A DNA stretch of 64,000 nt, taken from assembly GCA_009809945.1 (NCBI GenBank), contig WTPW01001661.1, forward strand, positions 71,999 to 135,998, given 5' to 3'. The position numbers and the translations under genes were made by a program. Under the pieces are notes generated by a model that was not told the DNA's origin, made no database searches, and saw only the letters and a program-made list of their open reading frames with translations. The stretch comes from Gigaspora margarita (Eukaryota > Glomeromycota > Glomeromycetes > Diversisporales > Gigasporaceae). Positions 35,606-46,440 of this stretch are shown piece by piece. How positions within the stretch are numbered: the stretch's first letter is position 1; each line of letters opens with the position of its first letter.

Positions 35606-36034
35606 GTTTTTCTACGCATCTCTGGCCAGAGATATATAACATATATATCTCTGGCCTTTTAGCCATTCAAAGGATAAAGAAATCACATGATTAAAAGTTT
35701 ATATGTTAATCTGATTGCTGATGCAAGATTACTGATACAAGATTACTCTGCATTGCCAGATCCGAACAGATAAGTATAGATTATCTTGATCAGTTTATTT
35801 TTATTTTTAATTTTTTTTCTTTTGCTTTGTTTTTTTTTGCTTTTTTTTGCTTTTACTAATTTTTTTATTTATTTATTTGGCTTGCCCTTTCGTCGTTGGT
35901 GTCTTCATAGGTGTTGCTATTGGTATTGTTATTCAGTATCATCATAGGTGCTACAGTTGGTATTGCCGTTGGTGTTGTTATTTTATATCATCACTGGAGG
36001 GCTCTCTGGTGATCTTGTGAAGTAGTTTTGCACT

Positions 36035-36240
36035 TTGCAATGTTCTTATAGAAAGAACTTTTGTATGATCTTGTATGATATCTTATACCTGGTCTTATGT
36101 CTTTTATATAGTCTTGTGTCTGTTGTATGGGTCTTTGCATATTGTGTGGGTCTTTTATGTAGCGTCATTCTTGTGGTCTTGTACCTGTCATATAGGTCTT
36201 TCTTGTGGTGTTTTTTGTGTAGTTTATGTGAAATCATGGG
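36035..36240. repeat. GGTCTT(TTG)TAT-type short repeats
   Basis: Tandem degenerate phrases such as TGGTCTTATGTC, GGTCTTTTATGT and GGTCTTTCTTGT at 25-35 bp spacing. The ORFs on both strands here are products of the repeat. Confidence 0.45.
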
Positions 36241-36620
36241 TAAAACCAGGATAACATTGGTAAGACTAATTATGGTTTTCTTTCTTCTTTTTTTTATATT
36301 TTTTGTTCACTAACTTCTTCATTCTCTTCTCTTTAGATATACATGGCAGTGTTAGTAAGATATTTTTTTTGAGGTTTTTTTCTGTTTTGTTGTTTGTCTT
36401 TCTTCTTGAACTAATTTCTTTATTCTCATCTCTTTAGATATCAACAGAACGAATATGAAATTACTGGGTGGCATTGGTAAGATTTTTTCTGGAAACTATC
36501 ATCTTTTGTTACTTGTCTTGATTTTTGTTCACTAATTTTTTTATTTTTTTTAGGTGTCTTCAGAATGAACATGAAATTATCAGGTAATAATGGCAAGATT
36601 TTTTTCTGAACTTTTCTTAG
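36230..36620 (+). repeat. Tandem exon/intron-like units
   Basis: About four units of roughly 115 bp, each with a short purine-rich block (ATCAACAGAACGAATATGAA ATTACTGGGTGGCATTG) preceded by a TTTAG acceptor-like end and followed by GTAAGAT, then a T-rich intron-like stretch containing TTCACTAA. Blocks lack a consistent frame. Confidence 0.5.
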
Positions 36621-36689
36621 TTTTTTCTTATTTTTTTATGTTGTTTTTTTTGTTACTTTTCTTTCACTACTTTCTTTTTTTCTTTTGGT

Positions 36690-37165
36690 TTTGATAAAAT
36701 AAACATAGAATCACTAGGGCAGCACAAATCATCATCAAAGCCTGTAGATTTCATGTTATTGGTATCATGGCTTTCAGTGTTTGTAATTGTAATTTCACTA
36801 TGGTTTTTGCTTTTGTTGGTGCTTGTAATTTCGTCATAGTTTGGTACTTGTAGTTTTGTCATTGGTACTTGTAGTTTCATTATAGCTCTTTTTATCATTG
36901 GTTCTCATAATTTTATCTTGGTTATTGTTGCTTGTAATTCTGCAATGCTTTCAGTATTGCTAGTGCTTATGACTTCACTATGGTTTCGTTATTGTGTGAT
37001 ACTTGTAATTCAATATATTTTTAATCTTGTGATTTCACCTTGATGTTTAGTTTCATAGATGCTTGTAATTTTGTTGTTTCATCACAGTTAGGGTGTGTTG
37101 GCCAGAGGTTAGGGTTTAGATTAGGGTTTGGGTTAGGTTCAGGTTAGGATTAGGATTAAGTATAT
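36690..37165. repeat. GTACTTGTAATTT repeats ending in a TTAGGG-like tract
   Basis: GGT.CTTGTA.TTT.TCAT phrases repeat through 36760-37080, then TTAGGGTTTAGATTAGGGTT and TAGGTTCAGGTTAGG at about 37086-37150. The minus ORF 36653-36898 reads across the repeat (LQVP duplicated) and is not called as a gene. Confidence 0.5.
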
Positions 37166-37283
37166 AGTTAAGTAGGTTTGGGTAGGGTTTATTATTGAGG
37201 CGAATCAATATAGTTATAATTATTATATATTAAATTGATCAATAAATAAAAATCAAAAAATTTTATTAGTTACTATATTCTCA

Positions 37284-37811
37284 CCAAAATAAGCTACTTT
37301 CTAAAATAAGCTACCTCCCCTCTTTTGGTCAAAAAACTCCAAAACTTCTTTAATCTGAAAATAAGCTACCCCCACAATTAACAATAGCTGCTACATAGTA
37401 AAGTCCAAATTTTTCTATATAAATCGATTAAAAGCGCTTAAGTAAACTTATTTAAAAGATCAAAATATACATATTTTAAAATTTTTATCTATATTGGTAA
37501 ACTTTTTATTATTTGACTTTTGAATTTACTTTCGGCGAAAAAATTAAAATTTTTTAAAAAAATATATTCGACAAACATAAAAATTAAAAGTTAAATAATA
37601 AAAGTTCTCCAATATTAATAAAAATTTTAGAATAAGTGTATTTTGACCTTCCAAATAAGTTTACTTAAGCAATATTATCGATTTACATAGTAATGTTTGG
37701 ACTTTACTATGTAGCAACTTTCAGTGATTGGCTAAAAATTAATTTTATCTAAAAATAAGCTACCTGATTTTTTGTGTAACTTTTTGCCCAAAAAAAGGTA
37801 GCTTATTTTGG
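37284..37811. mobile_element. Foldback element, AAGCTACC family, copy 2
   Basis: CCAAAATAAGCTAC at the left, GTAGCTTATTTTGG at the right, with a second nested AAAATAAGCTACC set. CGCTTAAGTAAACTTAT and ATAAGTTTACTTAAGC pair. Same architecture and length as 5746-6275. Confidence 0.75.
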
Positions 37812-38135
37812 GAAAATACAGTATATTGTCAATAATAAATAATAATCAATATATATTTGATAAATTAAATGCTGTAATACCTTAATTTACCATAAAAGAT
37901 ACCCTCTTCGATTGGTACCCCATTGATTTGTACCAGATATATTTTAAGACTATTTGTTGTAGTGTTTTGTAAGAAACCCGAGTACAAATCAAAGGCCGAT
38001 ATACTAATAATAATTTTTTTACTTATGGACTAATATACGCTCTTTACAAAAGACCCTCCACACATTGTACCCCTACCTTACAAAATACCTGGAGGTACAA
38101 ATCAAATTTTTAACACATGAAATTAAATCGTACCT
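37812..38135. other. Non-coding part of the composite element
   Basis: ATTTGTACC/GGTACAAAT motifs occur three times; otherwise AT-rich. Confidence 0.4.
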
Positions 38136-38840
38136 GGGTATCTTAAACAAAGATATCTCTATAGCCACCTAATCAGTTCAATAAAAAATTTTTTTATTTA
38201 AATTCTATTGATTTATAAAATTCAAATAAAAAATTTTTTGTTGAATTTGGTGGGTAGTTGTAGAGATATCTTTGCTCAAATTTTTTTGTTAGCTTCTATT
38301 TTGATAGGCATTTTGATTTTTCTCTAAATTTGAGTGAAAATATCTTTACAACCAGCTAACCAAATTCGATAAAAGATTTTTTATTTGAATTTTATAAATC
38401 CATAGAATTCAAATAAAAAAAATTTTCTTGAATTTGATTAGGTATTTGTGAAGATAGCTTCGTTAAAATTTTTTAAAAAAGTTGGTATAACTTCTATTTT
38501 AATAGCCATTTTGATTTTTCACTAAATTTGAGCAAAAATATCTCTACAACCACCTGACCAAATTCAATAAAGGTTTTTTTTTGAATTCTATGGATTCATA
38601 GAATTCAAAAAAAAATTTTTCAAATTTGGTTGGGTGGTTGTGGAGATATCTTCGCTCAAATTTTTTAAAAAAAATTAGTGTTCTTTTTAATAGGCGTTTT
38701 GATTTTTCTCTAATTTCAAGCAAAGATATCTTCACAACCACCTGACCTAACTCGATAAAATTTTTTTTGTTTGAATTCTATAAATCTATAGAATTCAAAT
38801 AAAAATTTTTATTGAGTTTGGTAAGGTGGTTACCAAGTTA
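38136..38840. repeat. Four tandem palindromic units of about 185 bp
   Basis: Each unit contains ACAACCACCTGACCAAATTC, a TTGAATTCTATGGAT palindrome, TTTGGTTGGGTGGTTGTGG and AGATATCTTCGCTCAAATTT, then a GGCGTTTTGATTTTTCTCT linker. Units start near 38150, 38340, 38530 and 38720. Confidence 0.68.
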
Positions 38841-39373
38841 TATTGATTTAAAGAGTTCAAAATTTTTTGATTTTTTTTTAATATTTGATTCTCTGAGTGT
38901 GATCTATCCGCCTTGTTAGTTCATGGTTCCAGTTTACACAAAGTAGTCAGCCTGTCCGATGTAAACACGTGATCATGTGATCACCAAAAATAGTAATCAC
39001 GTGACTTTTTTGCAATTTAATTGGCCAAATGGCCAAAGAAATAAAAGTTATATATCTCTAGCCAGAGATGCCTAGAAAAACCCTTTTTATATACTGTATA
39101 TAAAAGATAGCAGATTTTATATTTAATTTTAAAAATACTATAACTTTAATCTGCTATAATTTTTTTTATAAATAGATTTAAAAAAAAATTAAGACATAGA
39201 AGTGTTTAGCTTGTTTTGATTTAATATTTAAGATAGTATTTTTTGTTTACAATTTTTTTTGAAAAAGGATTAGCAATTTAAATTTTATCAATTTTATTTA
39301 TCAGGACTAGATTGTTTGCACTATAGAAAGCAATGAATAGAACATGTCCTATGCCTGTTATGTTAATAATAAA

Positions 39374-39580
39374 TGTTGCGGTTGATACTAAAAACTGCTG
39401 ATAATAAAATATGAACATATTTTAATATGAAGTTTTAAAATTTTTTGGGTGTTTTTCTATTTTTTTTAGGGTTTAGGTAGAGTTGATTATTAAAAAGTTG
39501 TAGATTTTAGCAGAGCTTATATTTTCAAATTGTGATTCTAAATTTCAACATTAGCCATTTTTAGTATCAGTTGTGACAAT
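39374..39580. mobile_element. GCGACA-type MITE, copy 3
   Basis: Starts TGTTGCGGTTGATACTAAAA, ends TTTTTAGTATCAGTTGTGAC AAT. The core AGGGTTTAGGTAGAGTTGAT and GCTTATATTTTCAAA match the other copies; most differences are transitions. Confidence 0.65.
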
Positions 39581-40229
39581 AAATTTTTGAATTAATTTCA
39601 ATAATAAAACATAGTCTAGGGATCCCTTGTAATTGATTAGGCATAATAGAAAATCCATTTGATTAGTTGTTAATCATCATAGTAATATTATATAATTTGA
39701 TTATATCTGATTAAATTTTTAAAATCAAATAATAAAATATCTTAAAATTTTATCAACTATTTGCTATACTAGGTAAATGAGATCCATTCAGAGCTGTTAA
39801 TTTTTTGCAATAATTAAACTCAAATTCTGTAGTGATTAAATTTAATTTCTGTAGTTATTTGCAAAATAAAATTTTAGCAAATTTTCACAATAAAAATTGT
39901 TTCTGTACTCAAAACTTAGCTTAATACTAATATTCTAAAGCTTTTGATAACTACACTTGTATTTTGTATTTATTGTATGTCTATTCTTGTAAAACTCTCT
40001 GCCAAAAACTTGTAATTTGCTTGGATCCCAATTTTTGAAATTCTGCATTTTGCAAAAAATTATCAGTCCTGAATCTATTTTAAGTCTAAGGAAAAAACCA
40101 ATATGAATTAGTCTGACAAAACAGCAATTTTTGGAGCTTAATTATTGTTTTGATCTGATTAACCAATCAAAACCCAGGATTCGCAAATACATACAAATAT
40201 CAGGGTCACTATTTCTATATAGTAATGCC
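39581..40229. other. AT-rich intergenic stretch
   Basis: Nothing recognised. Confidence 0.4.
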
Positions 40230-40237
40230 CTTCAGAC

Positions 40238-40453
40238 CAGTGAATAAAATTCATATACACAATGTGCACATATGCACAATTTTATTTTTGTGTACACAAT
40301 TTTTTAAATTGGATGTACACATGTGCACAAAGATTTTTCTTAATTAACATATAGGGTGTGCACAATTTAATATACAAATTGTTAAATTGTGCACAAAAAA
40401 ATTTTCTAATGTGCACATGTGCACAAAAATTTTTTTTCAGATTTTATACACTG
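40238..40453. mobile_element. hAT-type MITE, TGTGCACA family
   Basis: Starts CAGTGAATAAAATTC, ends GATTTTATACACTG; flanks CTTCAGAC (40230-40237) and CTTTAGAC (40454-40461), one transition apart. Palindromic TGTGCACA or TGTGCACATGTGCACA occurs at least five times. Confidence 0.75.
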
Positions 40454-40461
40454 CTTTAGAC

Positions 40462-41476
40462 AATAAATTTATAACTTATAAATAGTAAGTTATAAATTTT
40501 TATAGTAAACAGGTAATGAAATTTAAAGAAATATTATTTTTTGAAATTTAATCAAGTATAATTAGATTTGTTAGCAGCTTATCATATAATCAATTGCAAT
40601 TTCATATAGAACATTTACTATAAGTAGCAATAAAATTTCAAAAATTGACAACCAATAAAATAGATTTTCAACTACTCTTTTTTCTAGATATTTAAGCATA
40701 ACTTTAGCTCCAGACTAGTATAAAATAGCTACAAACTTACCATAAGATTTGAACATGTGTACCTAGATATTTTTTATATAATTTGTACCAGAGTATCTCT
40801 ATAGAGGGAATACACCATATTAAGACAATATGTTTTACTATATTTATCTGGAATGATACATATAGTATGCATATTACCTGTGAAGGCTAATGCTAATTTT
40901 GGCTGATATTGAAGATCATGTGATATTTGGCTTGGAAATTATAGATTAGTAAATTTCAAAAATATTTGTTCTGCTATAAATTAGTTATAACTCAAAAATC
41001 TGCATAAGAAACAACCTTTAATATTCTAACAAAAAGCTTTTTTTAAACAATTTTGCCAATATACTTACTAATATTTAATATATTGTAATCATTAATCCTA
41101 ACTTAAACAAAGTTAAGTTCAATAACTACCTTAGTATTATTATCAAAAACCACATGACCAATAAAAAAATTCTTTAAGTTCATTTATATTAGGGTTAGTG
41201 CCTAGAATTTAGAAGATTAAAAAGTTATATAGTAAAATTATTTAGGTAAAAATTTTTGTTAGTGCATGTAATGCAGTTTCTTATGCAAAATTTTGAAAAA
41301 TAAGCAAATTTTGACAAATGAATATTTGTTTTAAATTTTCTGATCTGCAATTTCCAAACCAAAAAGTCATGCAATTTTTAGCATTAGCCAAAATCAGAGA
41401 CCTGAAAAAATGTAGATTTGATTTAACAAAACTATAAGCAGTGCCTAATTTGACCACTGGCAATATTTTATATTCC
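40462..41476. other. AT-rich intergenic stretch
   Basis: No supportable gene; the 60-codon minus ORF at 41281-41463 has no partner. Confidence 0.4.
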
Positions 41477-41580
41477 TGTGATCCAAATCATGTGATTTTG
41501 GTACCATTCAACTTGTCTCAATATGATAAGTTGAATAGTACCAAAATTACATAATTTGATTACAAAAATGTGAAAATCAT
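41477..41580. repeat. Hairpin repeat, GATTCGAAT type, copy 3
   Basis: ATGTGATTTTGGTACCATTC and GAATAGTACCAAAATTACAT form the stem with CAACTT/AAGTTG next to the loop; outer AAATCATG and CATGATTT-like arms extend it. Confidence 0.55.
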
Positions 41581-42007
41581 GATTTAATTAATCTACTTAA
41601 ATTTTCTTGCCCAGGTAGATTAACTTTCTCATGCATTGATCTAACAAAAAATAATTGTAACATGTTTAAATTGGCCTTTCATATTAAATACCCAATAATT
41701 ATGCATTAAATATTTTTTTATTTCTATTAATAAATTGCATAAATCATAATTACAATAAAAATTTAAATCAAATTGTGCGATCTTATTAATGGGCAAAAAA
41801 AGATACAAGATTAAAACTTAAGTTTAAATAAATAATTTTGGATCATGTAAAATTTTATAATTAATTTATATAATTATTTAAAATGTCTTGTTAAATGTAA
41901 TAAAGCATTGTACTCAATATAGTAGTTATAAACAATTATACTTTAATATTGCAATAAAGCAAAGAGAAATTATAGTTTATTACTTTTAAATATTTGTTAA
42001 AATAAAA
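41581..42007. other. AT-rich stretch upstream of the pogo pseudogene
   Basis: Nothing recognised; no TIR of the transposon was identified here. Confidence 0.4.
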
Positions 42008-44030
42008 ATGGCAAAGTATAGCAATTATAATACCCAACATTTTAGCATTACTAATGCCCTTAAAGTAATTAAAGAAACCCCAAATGATTCCAAAATTCCA
42101 AGTACCAGAAGTATTGCACATGACTATATTCTTTCAGAAGCTACCCTTTGATGTGTTGTTAAAAATAATAGTTCTTCTATCCACTCAGGCCATACTAAAA
42201 TTTTTCCAATCATCAAGAAGAACAGCTAATTGGTTATTGTTTAAATATGCAAAAGCTTGGTTTTGAATTAACAAGATCTGGTATAAATCAGTGCATGTTG
42301 AATATTGTTCATCAAAGTAAGTAATCCAATTCTTTTAATGAGAATGGGCCAGGACAAAATGGTAGCAACATTTTATAAAAGACCAACTAGAGTTTTCATT
42401 TTGTGTTCTACAAGCCCTAAATGAAGCCCATGCACAAAAAGCTAGCCCTGTTATTGTTAATTACCACTTTAACAAACTCAGAAAAATTATTTAAGATTAT
42501 TACTACTGCCAATAAAATTTGGAATATGGTTTGTTTTTTTTTGTTTTGTTTTTTTTTATTTTATTTTATTTTTTATTTTATTTTTTGGCATTGTTAAATT
42601 ACATTTCACTAGTATTCAACACCACTATAATTTTTGTTACGAGCTGTAGTGTAATATGAAAATCAGATGTAATGCAAATTTTTTAGATATTTTTTTAAAA
42701 AATGATGGTTTGATTTATAATTACTGTTTTTATATTATTTTATTTTATTTTTTTTACTTTATTTTATTTTTATTTTATTTTATTTTTATTTTATTTTATT
42801 TTTTTTATTTTATTTTATTTTTTTAATTCTTCTTAGGACAAAACAGAATTTATTATTGAACCCAGGCCCCAAAAAGTTATAGCAAAAAAAGGAGCATAGC
42901 AGGTTTATCAGGTTTCATATTGCAGCTTCTATGAACATATTTCTGTGTGCCCAACTATCTTAACTACCAGAACTTATGTCCTACCATTACTCATCTTTAA
43001 GAAAAAAAGAATGATTCTGGGTCTTTTAAATGGCGCACCTGCTGGTTTTGTTATAGGATTTACTGAGACAGAATACATGTGAGAAAGCCTATTTCAAAAA
43101 TATATCAAGCATTTCATTAGTTCTATTTCTTCTATGTATCCTGTTCTATTAATTTTAGATAGGCATAAAAGCATATTAATTACACAAAACTAACTTCTAT
43201 TATGTGAATGATATTTTTCTATTGTCTTCCCTCCATACCATTCACGTTTTACAGCCAGCTAAGCTACTATTTACTATACTAAAAAAAGTATACATAGAAA
43301 ATGTGAAAAGCTTTGCATTAATAGTAGTAAACTTGTAACTAAGTACACATTTGATAAAGTTTTAGAAGCATCTTATATATTACAACCTATACACCTTCTG
43401 CAATATCCAATACCTTCAAGGCTAAAAGAATTTGGTAAGTCAACTCTAGTGCAACTGTCTATATCTTCAATAGAAACTGAACATACTAGTATTCCTGAAT
43501 TTTTGTCTTCACAATCTTTCTATCTTCATAATTTTCCTTGTCTTTGCAATCATTTTTGTTTTTATACTCTTTGAAGTTAACCTCACATCATACACTCCTT
43601 ACTAAGGCAAACCCTACAAAAAAAGAACTGATGTCAGAAATTAAGTTATTAAATAAAAGGATTGACATTTAGAGGAAGAGATTGAAACCTTCTATAACCC
43701 TAGTATAAGTTCTTTGCGGCAAATACTTAAATATCTCTCGCATCCTACTCCACTAACTGAAAATCTGGAAGATGAAGAAGAGCAATCAGAATCCCTACTT
43801 CCAAAAAGAAAAAAGAGACAACCTCCTGGTTTTAACTAATAAAGAAGCATTGAATCAATTAAAAGAAGCAAAAGAGGAGGCAAAAAAACAAAAAACAATA
43901 TAAAAAAGAAGAGGCTCTTCAAAAATGAACAGCATGTGAAGCCAAAAAGGCACAGAAACAAAAAGTACAAAAAAAAAAGAGGAAATGGAATATAAAAAGG
44001 CAGAAAGCAACGTCTTAAGGATGTGAACTG
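42008..44030 (+). pseudogene. pogo-family DDE transposase pseudogene
   Basis: ATG at 42008 begins MAKYSNYNTQHFSITNALKV..PSTRSIAHDYILSEATLR, the N-terminal helix-turn-helix of pogo/CENP-B-like transposases. Shifting frames then give WLLFKYAKAWF and SGINQCML, FCVLQALNEAHAQKASPVIV (second HTH region), EPRPQKVIAKKGA, ISVCPTI, YVLPLLIFK, LLNGAPAGFVIGFTETEYM, LFQKYIKHFISSI, VLLILDRHKS (second catalytic Asp), IHVLQPA (third-residue region), LLTKANPTKKELMSEIKLLN and a Lys/Glu-rich coiled tail to about 44025. The segment with the first Asp (MDE) is missing where a T-rich insertion lies. Many frameshifts and stops: dead. In this family the enzyme cuts TA-flanked elements, so a relative may have mobilised 20208-22508; that link is inference. 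Confidence 0.8.
42530..42840. repeat. T-rich (TTTTA)n insertion in the pogo pseudogene
   Basis: TTTTATTTTATTTTA tracts at 42540-42590 and 42735-42830 flank a core with GCATTGTTAAATTACAT and ATGTAATGC. It replaces the stretch of transposase expected to carry the first catalytic residue. Confidence 0.6.
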
Positions 44031-44277
44031 ATCTTATATTTGAGATCATCCAGTGGATCAAATTAGGAATGATCTCTTGATAATCTTGATTTTGGAAAGA
44101 TTTATATTACTCTAATAAAGATTCGATTTTTTTTTGGTTTAACAAGAACTTTTTTAAATAAATGTTTATTTTAAATAAAAGATGTCATATTTAGCAAAAA
44201 TTTGCTCATTTTTATACCAATTCAATAAAGAATTGCTATTGGTAAAGTTAGCTGCATCAAATTAGAGACACTTACCT

Positions 44278-44553
44278 TATATCGATTGGTCATATGGGGT
44301 CTTTGCCTTGAAAATGACCTTACAGAACTATGTAGATCTTATGAATAAAAATTAAAATTTCTATCCACCCAGTAATCCAATTCAAATAAACTTTTTTTTA
44401 TTTTGTAGAACTTAGTGAGTTCTACAAAATAAAAAAAAGATTATTTGAATTGGATTACTGGGTGGCTAGAAATTTTAATTTTTATTCATAAGATCTACAT
44501 AGTCCTGTAAGGTCATTTTCAAGGCAAAGACCCCATATCAATTTATATCGATT
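44278..44553. mobile_element. Long hairpin (foldback) element
   Basis: Nearly perfect 135-bp arms: ATGGGGTCTTTGCCTTGAAA / TTTCAAGGCAAAGACCCCAT at the outside, CCACCCAGTAATCCAATTCA / TGAATTGGATTACTGGGTGG midway, and a GTAGAACTTAGTGAGTTCTA C loop. High arm identity implies recent origin. Confidence 0.8.
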
Positions 44554-44574
44554 TTGAAATATTGCCCTGTAAGA

Positions 44575-45007
44575 AAAGTGGCACGTGTGATATCCGTGCC
44601 ATTACGGGTATACGCGTGAATTTTGGACCGCAAATGGACCGGATTTTGCAGCAGTTTACTAAGCCAAAATACACGTATTTTGGCACGTTCACTAAAATAA
44701 CGGAAAGGCACGGGATAGTGCACCGTGTTTGACACGTGAGGCACGGGATGGTTTCTTTTCACCGTGCCATTTTTGGCACGTTCACCCGTAAATTTTGAAC
44801 AGTAAATGGACCGGATTTTGCAGCAGTTTACTAATCCAAAATCCACGGATTTTGGCACGGATTTTTGGCACGTTTTTCTACGGAAATTGCAGTGAAGGAA
44901 CGGTTTGTGGACCGTGATTTGCACGTGAAATTTTTTGCGGAGGCACGTAATGGTTGTTTTTCCCGTGTCATTTTGGACCGTACCATGTGCCACTTTTTCT
45001 TACAGGG
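44575..45007. mobile_element. GC-richer TIR element with GGCACG motifs
   Basis: Starts CCCTGTAAGAAAAGTGGCAC, ends GTGCCACTTTTTCTTACAGG G, TTG on both sides. Contains an internal direct repeat (ATGGACCGGATTTTGCAGCA GTTTACTAA, at 44634 and 44803) and many GGCACG/CGTGCC motifs. The 151-codon minus ORF 44538-44993 just reads through this repeat structure. Family unassigned. Confidence 0.72.
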
Positions 45008-45165
45008 TTGTTTGGTTAAATTTATATTACCAGCCAGAATTATGCTCTACACTATTTTTAATTCTAGCCAAAATATTAATGTTACACTACAGCAAATTTT
45101 GTAAAAATATTAATTTGCCTAAAATTTTACTTAATGATTGATACAAACTTGTTATTTAATGGATA

Positions 45166-45262
45166 TCGGTGAATACAGTGTATTCCACAGAATAATAGTA
45201 AAATTACGTGGCCAAAGGCTATGTGGTTTACTATTATTCTGTGAATATACTATGTTCACCAA
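45166..45262. repeat. Small TIR hairpin
   Basis: GGTGAATACAGTGTATTCCA then CAGAATAATAGTAAA at left; TTTACTATTATTCTGTGAAT then ATACTATGTTCACC at right. Confidence 0.65.
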
Positions 45263-45789
45263 TATTCAGAAAATAACTAGTTTATCCCATGGGTACGACA
45301 TAACTACCCGTGCAATACGTCATATCATTCAATAAACTTCAACTACTATAATAATTTAAACTTTATTTCAATAACTGATCTATTTATTTTTTTTATTTAA
45401 AAATAAAATAAAATAAAAATTGAATGCAAGAAACAGTAACATCACAATAACCGAAGAAATTTTCAAATTGGAGAGAACTCTCATGTAAAGAATACTACAA
45501 TAACAAGTGTACTAATTGGCTATGCCTTGACCTTTCATAAAGCTATCAAGTATGCAAAATGAATTTAAGAATTTAATTCTCTAAGTTCAAGCTCTCTTAT
45601 TAACTTTGGAACCTTCGGCACATTCAAGACTACTCTTAATGATATTTTTAAATGTTACTCACTTTTAACCTTTTAGAACATTAAAAAATGCAATAATAAT
45701 ATAAAAATAAAAAAATAAATTAATATTTTAAATATTTAAATAAATTTTTTTTATTGAATAAAAATCAATAAAGTACATTAAAATTCTTC
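45263..45789. other. Intergenic stretch
   Basis: A TTTTATTT/AAATAAAA palindrome near 45390 and AT-rich sequence; no gene. Confidence 0.4.
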
Positions 45790-46045
45790 ATCTGCCTATA
45801 ATGATATCAAAACCTTTAGAATCTAGTAAAGTCCTTACAACAATTTTAAAACCTTCGAACTGAATAAGTCTTTTGTCTGTCTATAACAATTTTAAAACTC
45901 TTCGAACCTATTATAGTTATTTGTCTTCCTATGACAATTTTAAAACCCACTCGACCTTGAAACCCACCAGATCTAATAGTCTTTCGCCTGTCTATGACAA
46001 TTTTAAAACCTACGACCTAGTAAACATGACTATTTTAAGACCCGT
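45790..46045. repeat. Minisatellite, CTATGACAATTTTAAAAC units
   Basis: About five units of 45-70 bp with GTCTATGACAATTTTAAAAC and CTTCGAAC-like parts; the 61-codon plus ORF lies in it. Confidence 0.6.
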
Positions 46046-46149
46046 AAAGAAATACTAAGTCTAATTGATTACATAATCGTGAACTTAATTCACGCATTTA
46101 ACTTTTAATTAAGATTTACTGTAAACAAAAATTTTAAAAGATCAAAACT

Positions 46150-46440
46150 TAACGTCGGTCTATATGACAATCATGTGGCACATGATTTTCATATAGACCG
46201 GTGTGAATAACTTAGAAAAAAAAGCACGGGTTGTTACATAGTACCCATGGGATAAAAAGCGATATTCTTCCGGGTCCCTGGCCAAAATCAGCATCAGCCG
46301 TCACATCGCCCGTACATACAGTATTACGGCTATGACGCAACTACCTTAGCTCATATTGCCGTTGCATTGGTGTTATATGCCGTGATTTATGCTGCGTGCC
46401 GTGACTTGTGTTGCATGTTACATGCCGTCGGTATTTAAGA
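46150..46440. repeat. Short palindrome and TGCCGTGA repeats
   Basis: GGTCTATATGACAATCATGT and ACATGATTTTCATATAGACC form a 46-bp hairpin (46153-46200). ATGCCGTGATTTATGCTGCG / GTGCCGTGACTTGTGTTGC follow at 46375-46425 as a short tandem. Similar ACGGCACTT motifs recur at 48395-48420. Confidence 0.5.

Larger units (their letters stand above)
35606..39087. mobile_element. Composite element bounded by TIRs with a CTCTGGCCAGAG palindrome
   Basis: Ends GGGTTTTTCTACGCATCTC TGGCCAGAGAT on the left and the inverse ATCTCTAGCCAGAGATGCC TAGAAAAACCC on the right; both contain the near-perfect palindrome ATCTCTGGCCAGAGAT. TTTTTA flanks both sides, but in T-rich context this is weak evidence. Inside are intron-like repeats, a 30-bp-scale repeat region, a foldback element and tandem palindromes. 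No transposase found. It abuts the satellite arm directly. Confidence 0.6.

Noticed and set aside
35606..39087. TTTTTA as a proven target duplication
   Set aside because: Both flanks are T-rich, so a 6-bp match is not convincing.
42084..42266. ORF resembling an F-box (LPFDVLLKIIVLLS)
   Set aside because: The neighbouring frames continue a pogo transposase from 42008 onward; the F-box look comes from reading its helix-turn-helix region partly out of frame.
44538..44993. 151-codon minus ORF
   Set aside because: It spans the TIR element 44575-45007 and follows its internal repeats and TIRs; no motif and composition explained by the element.
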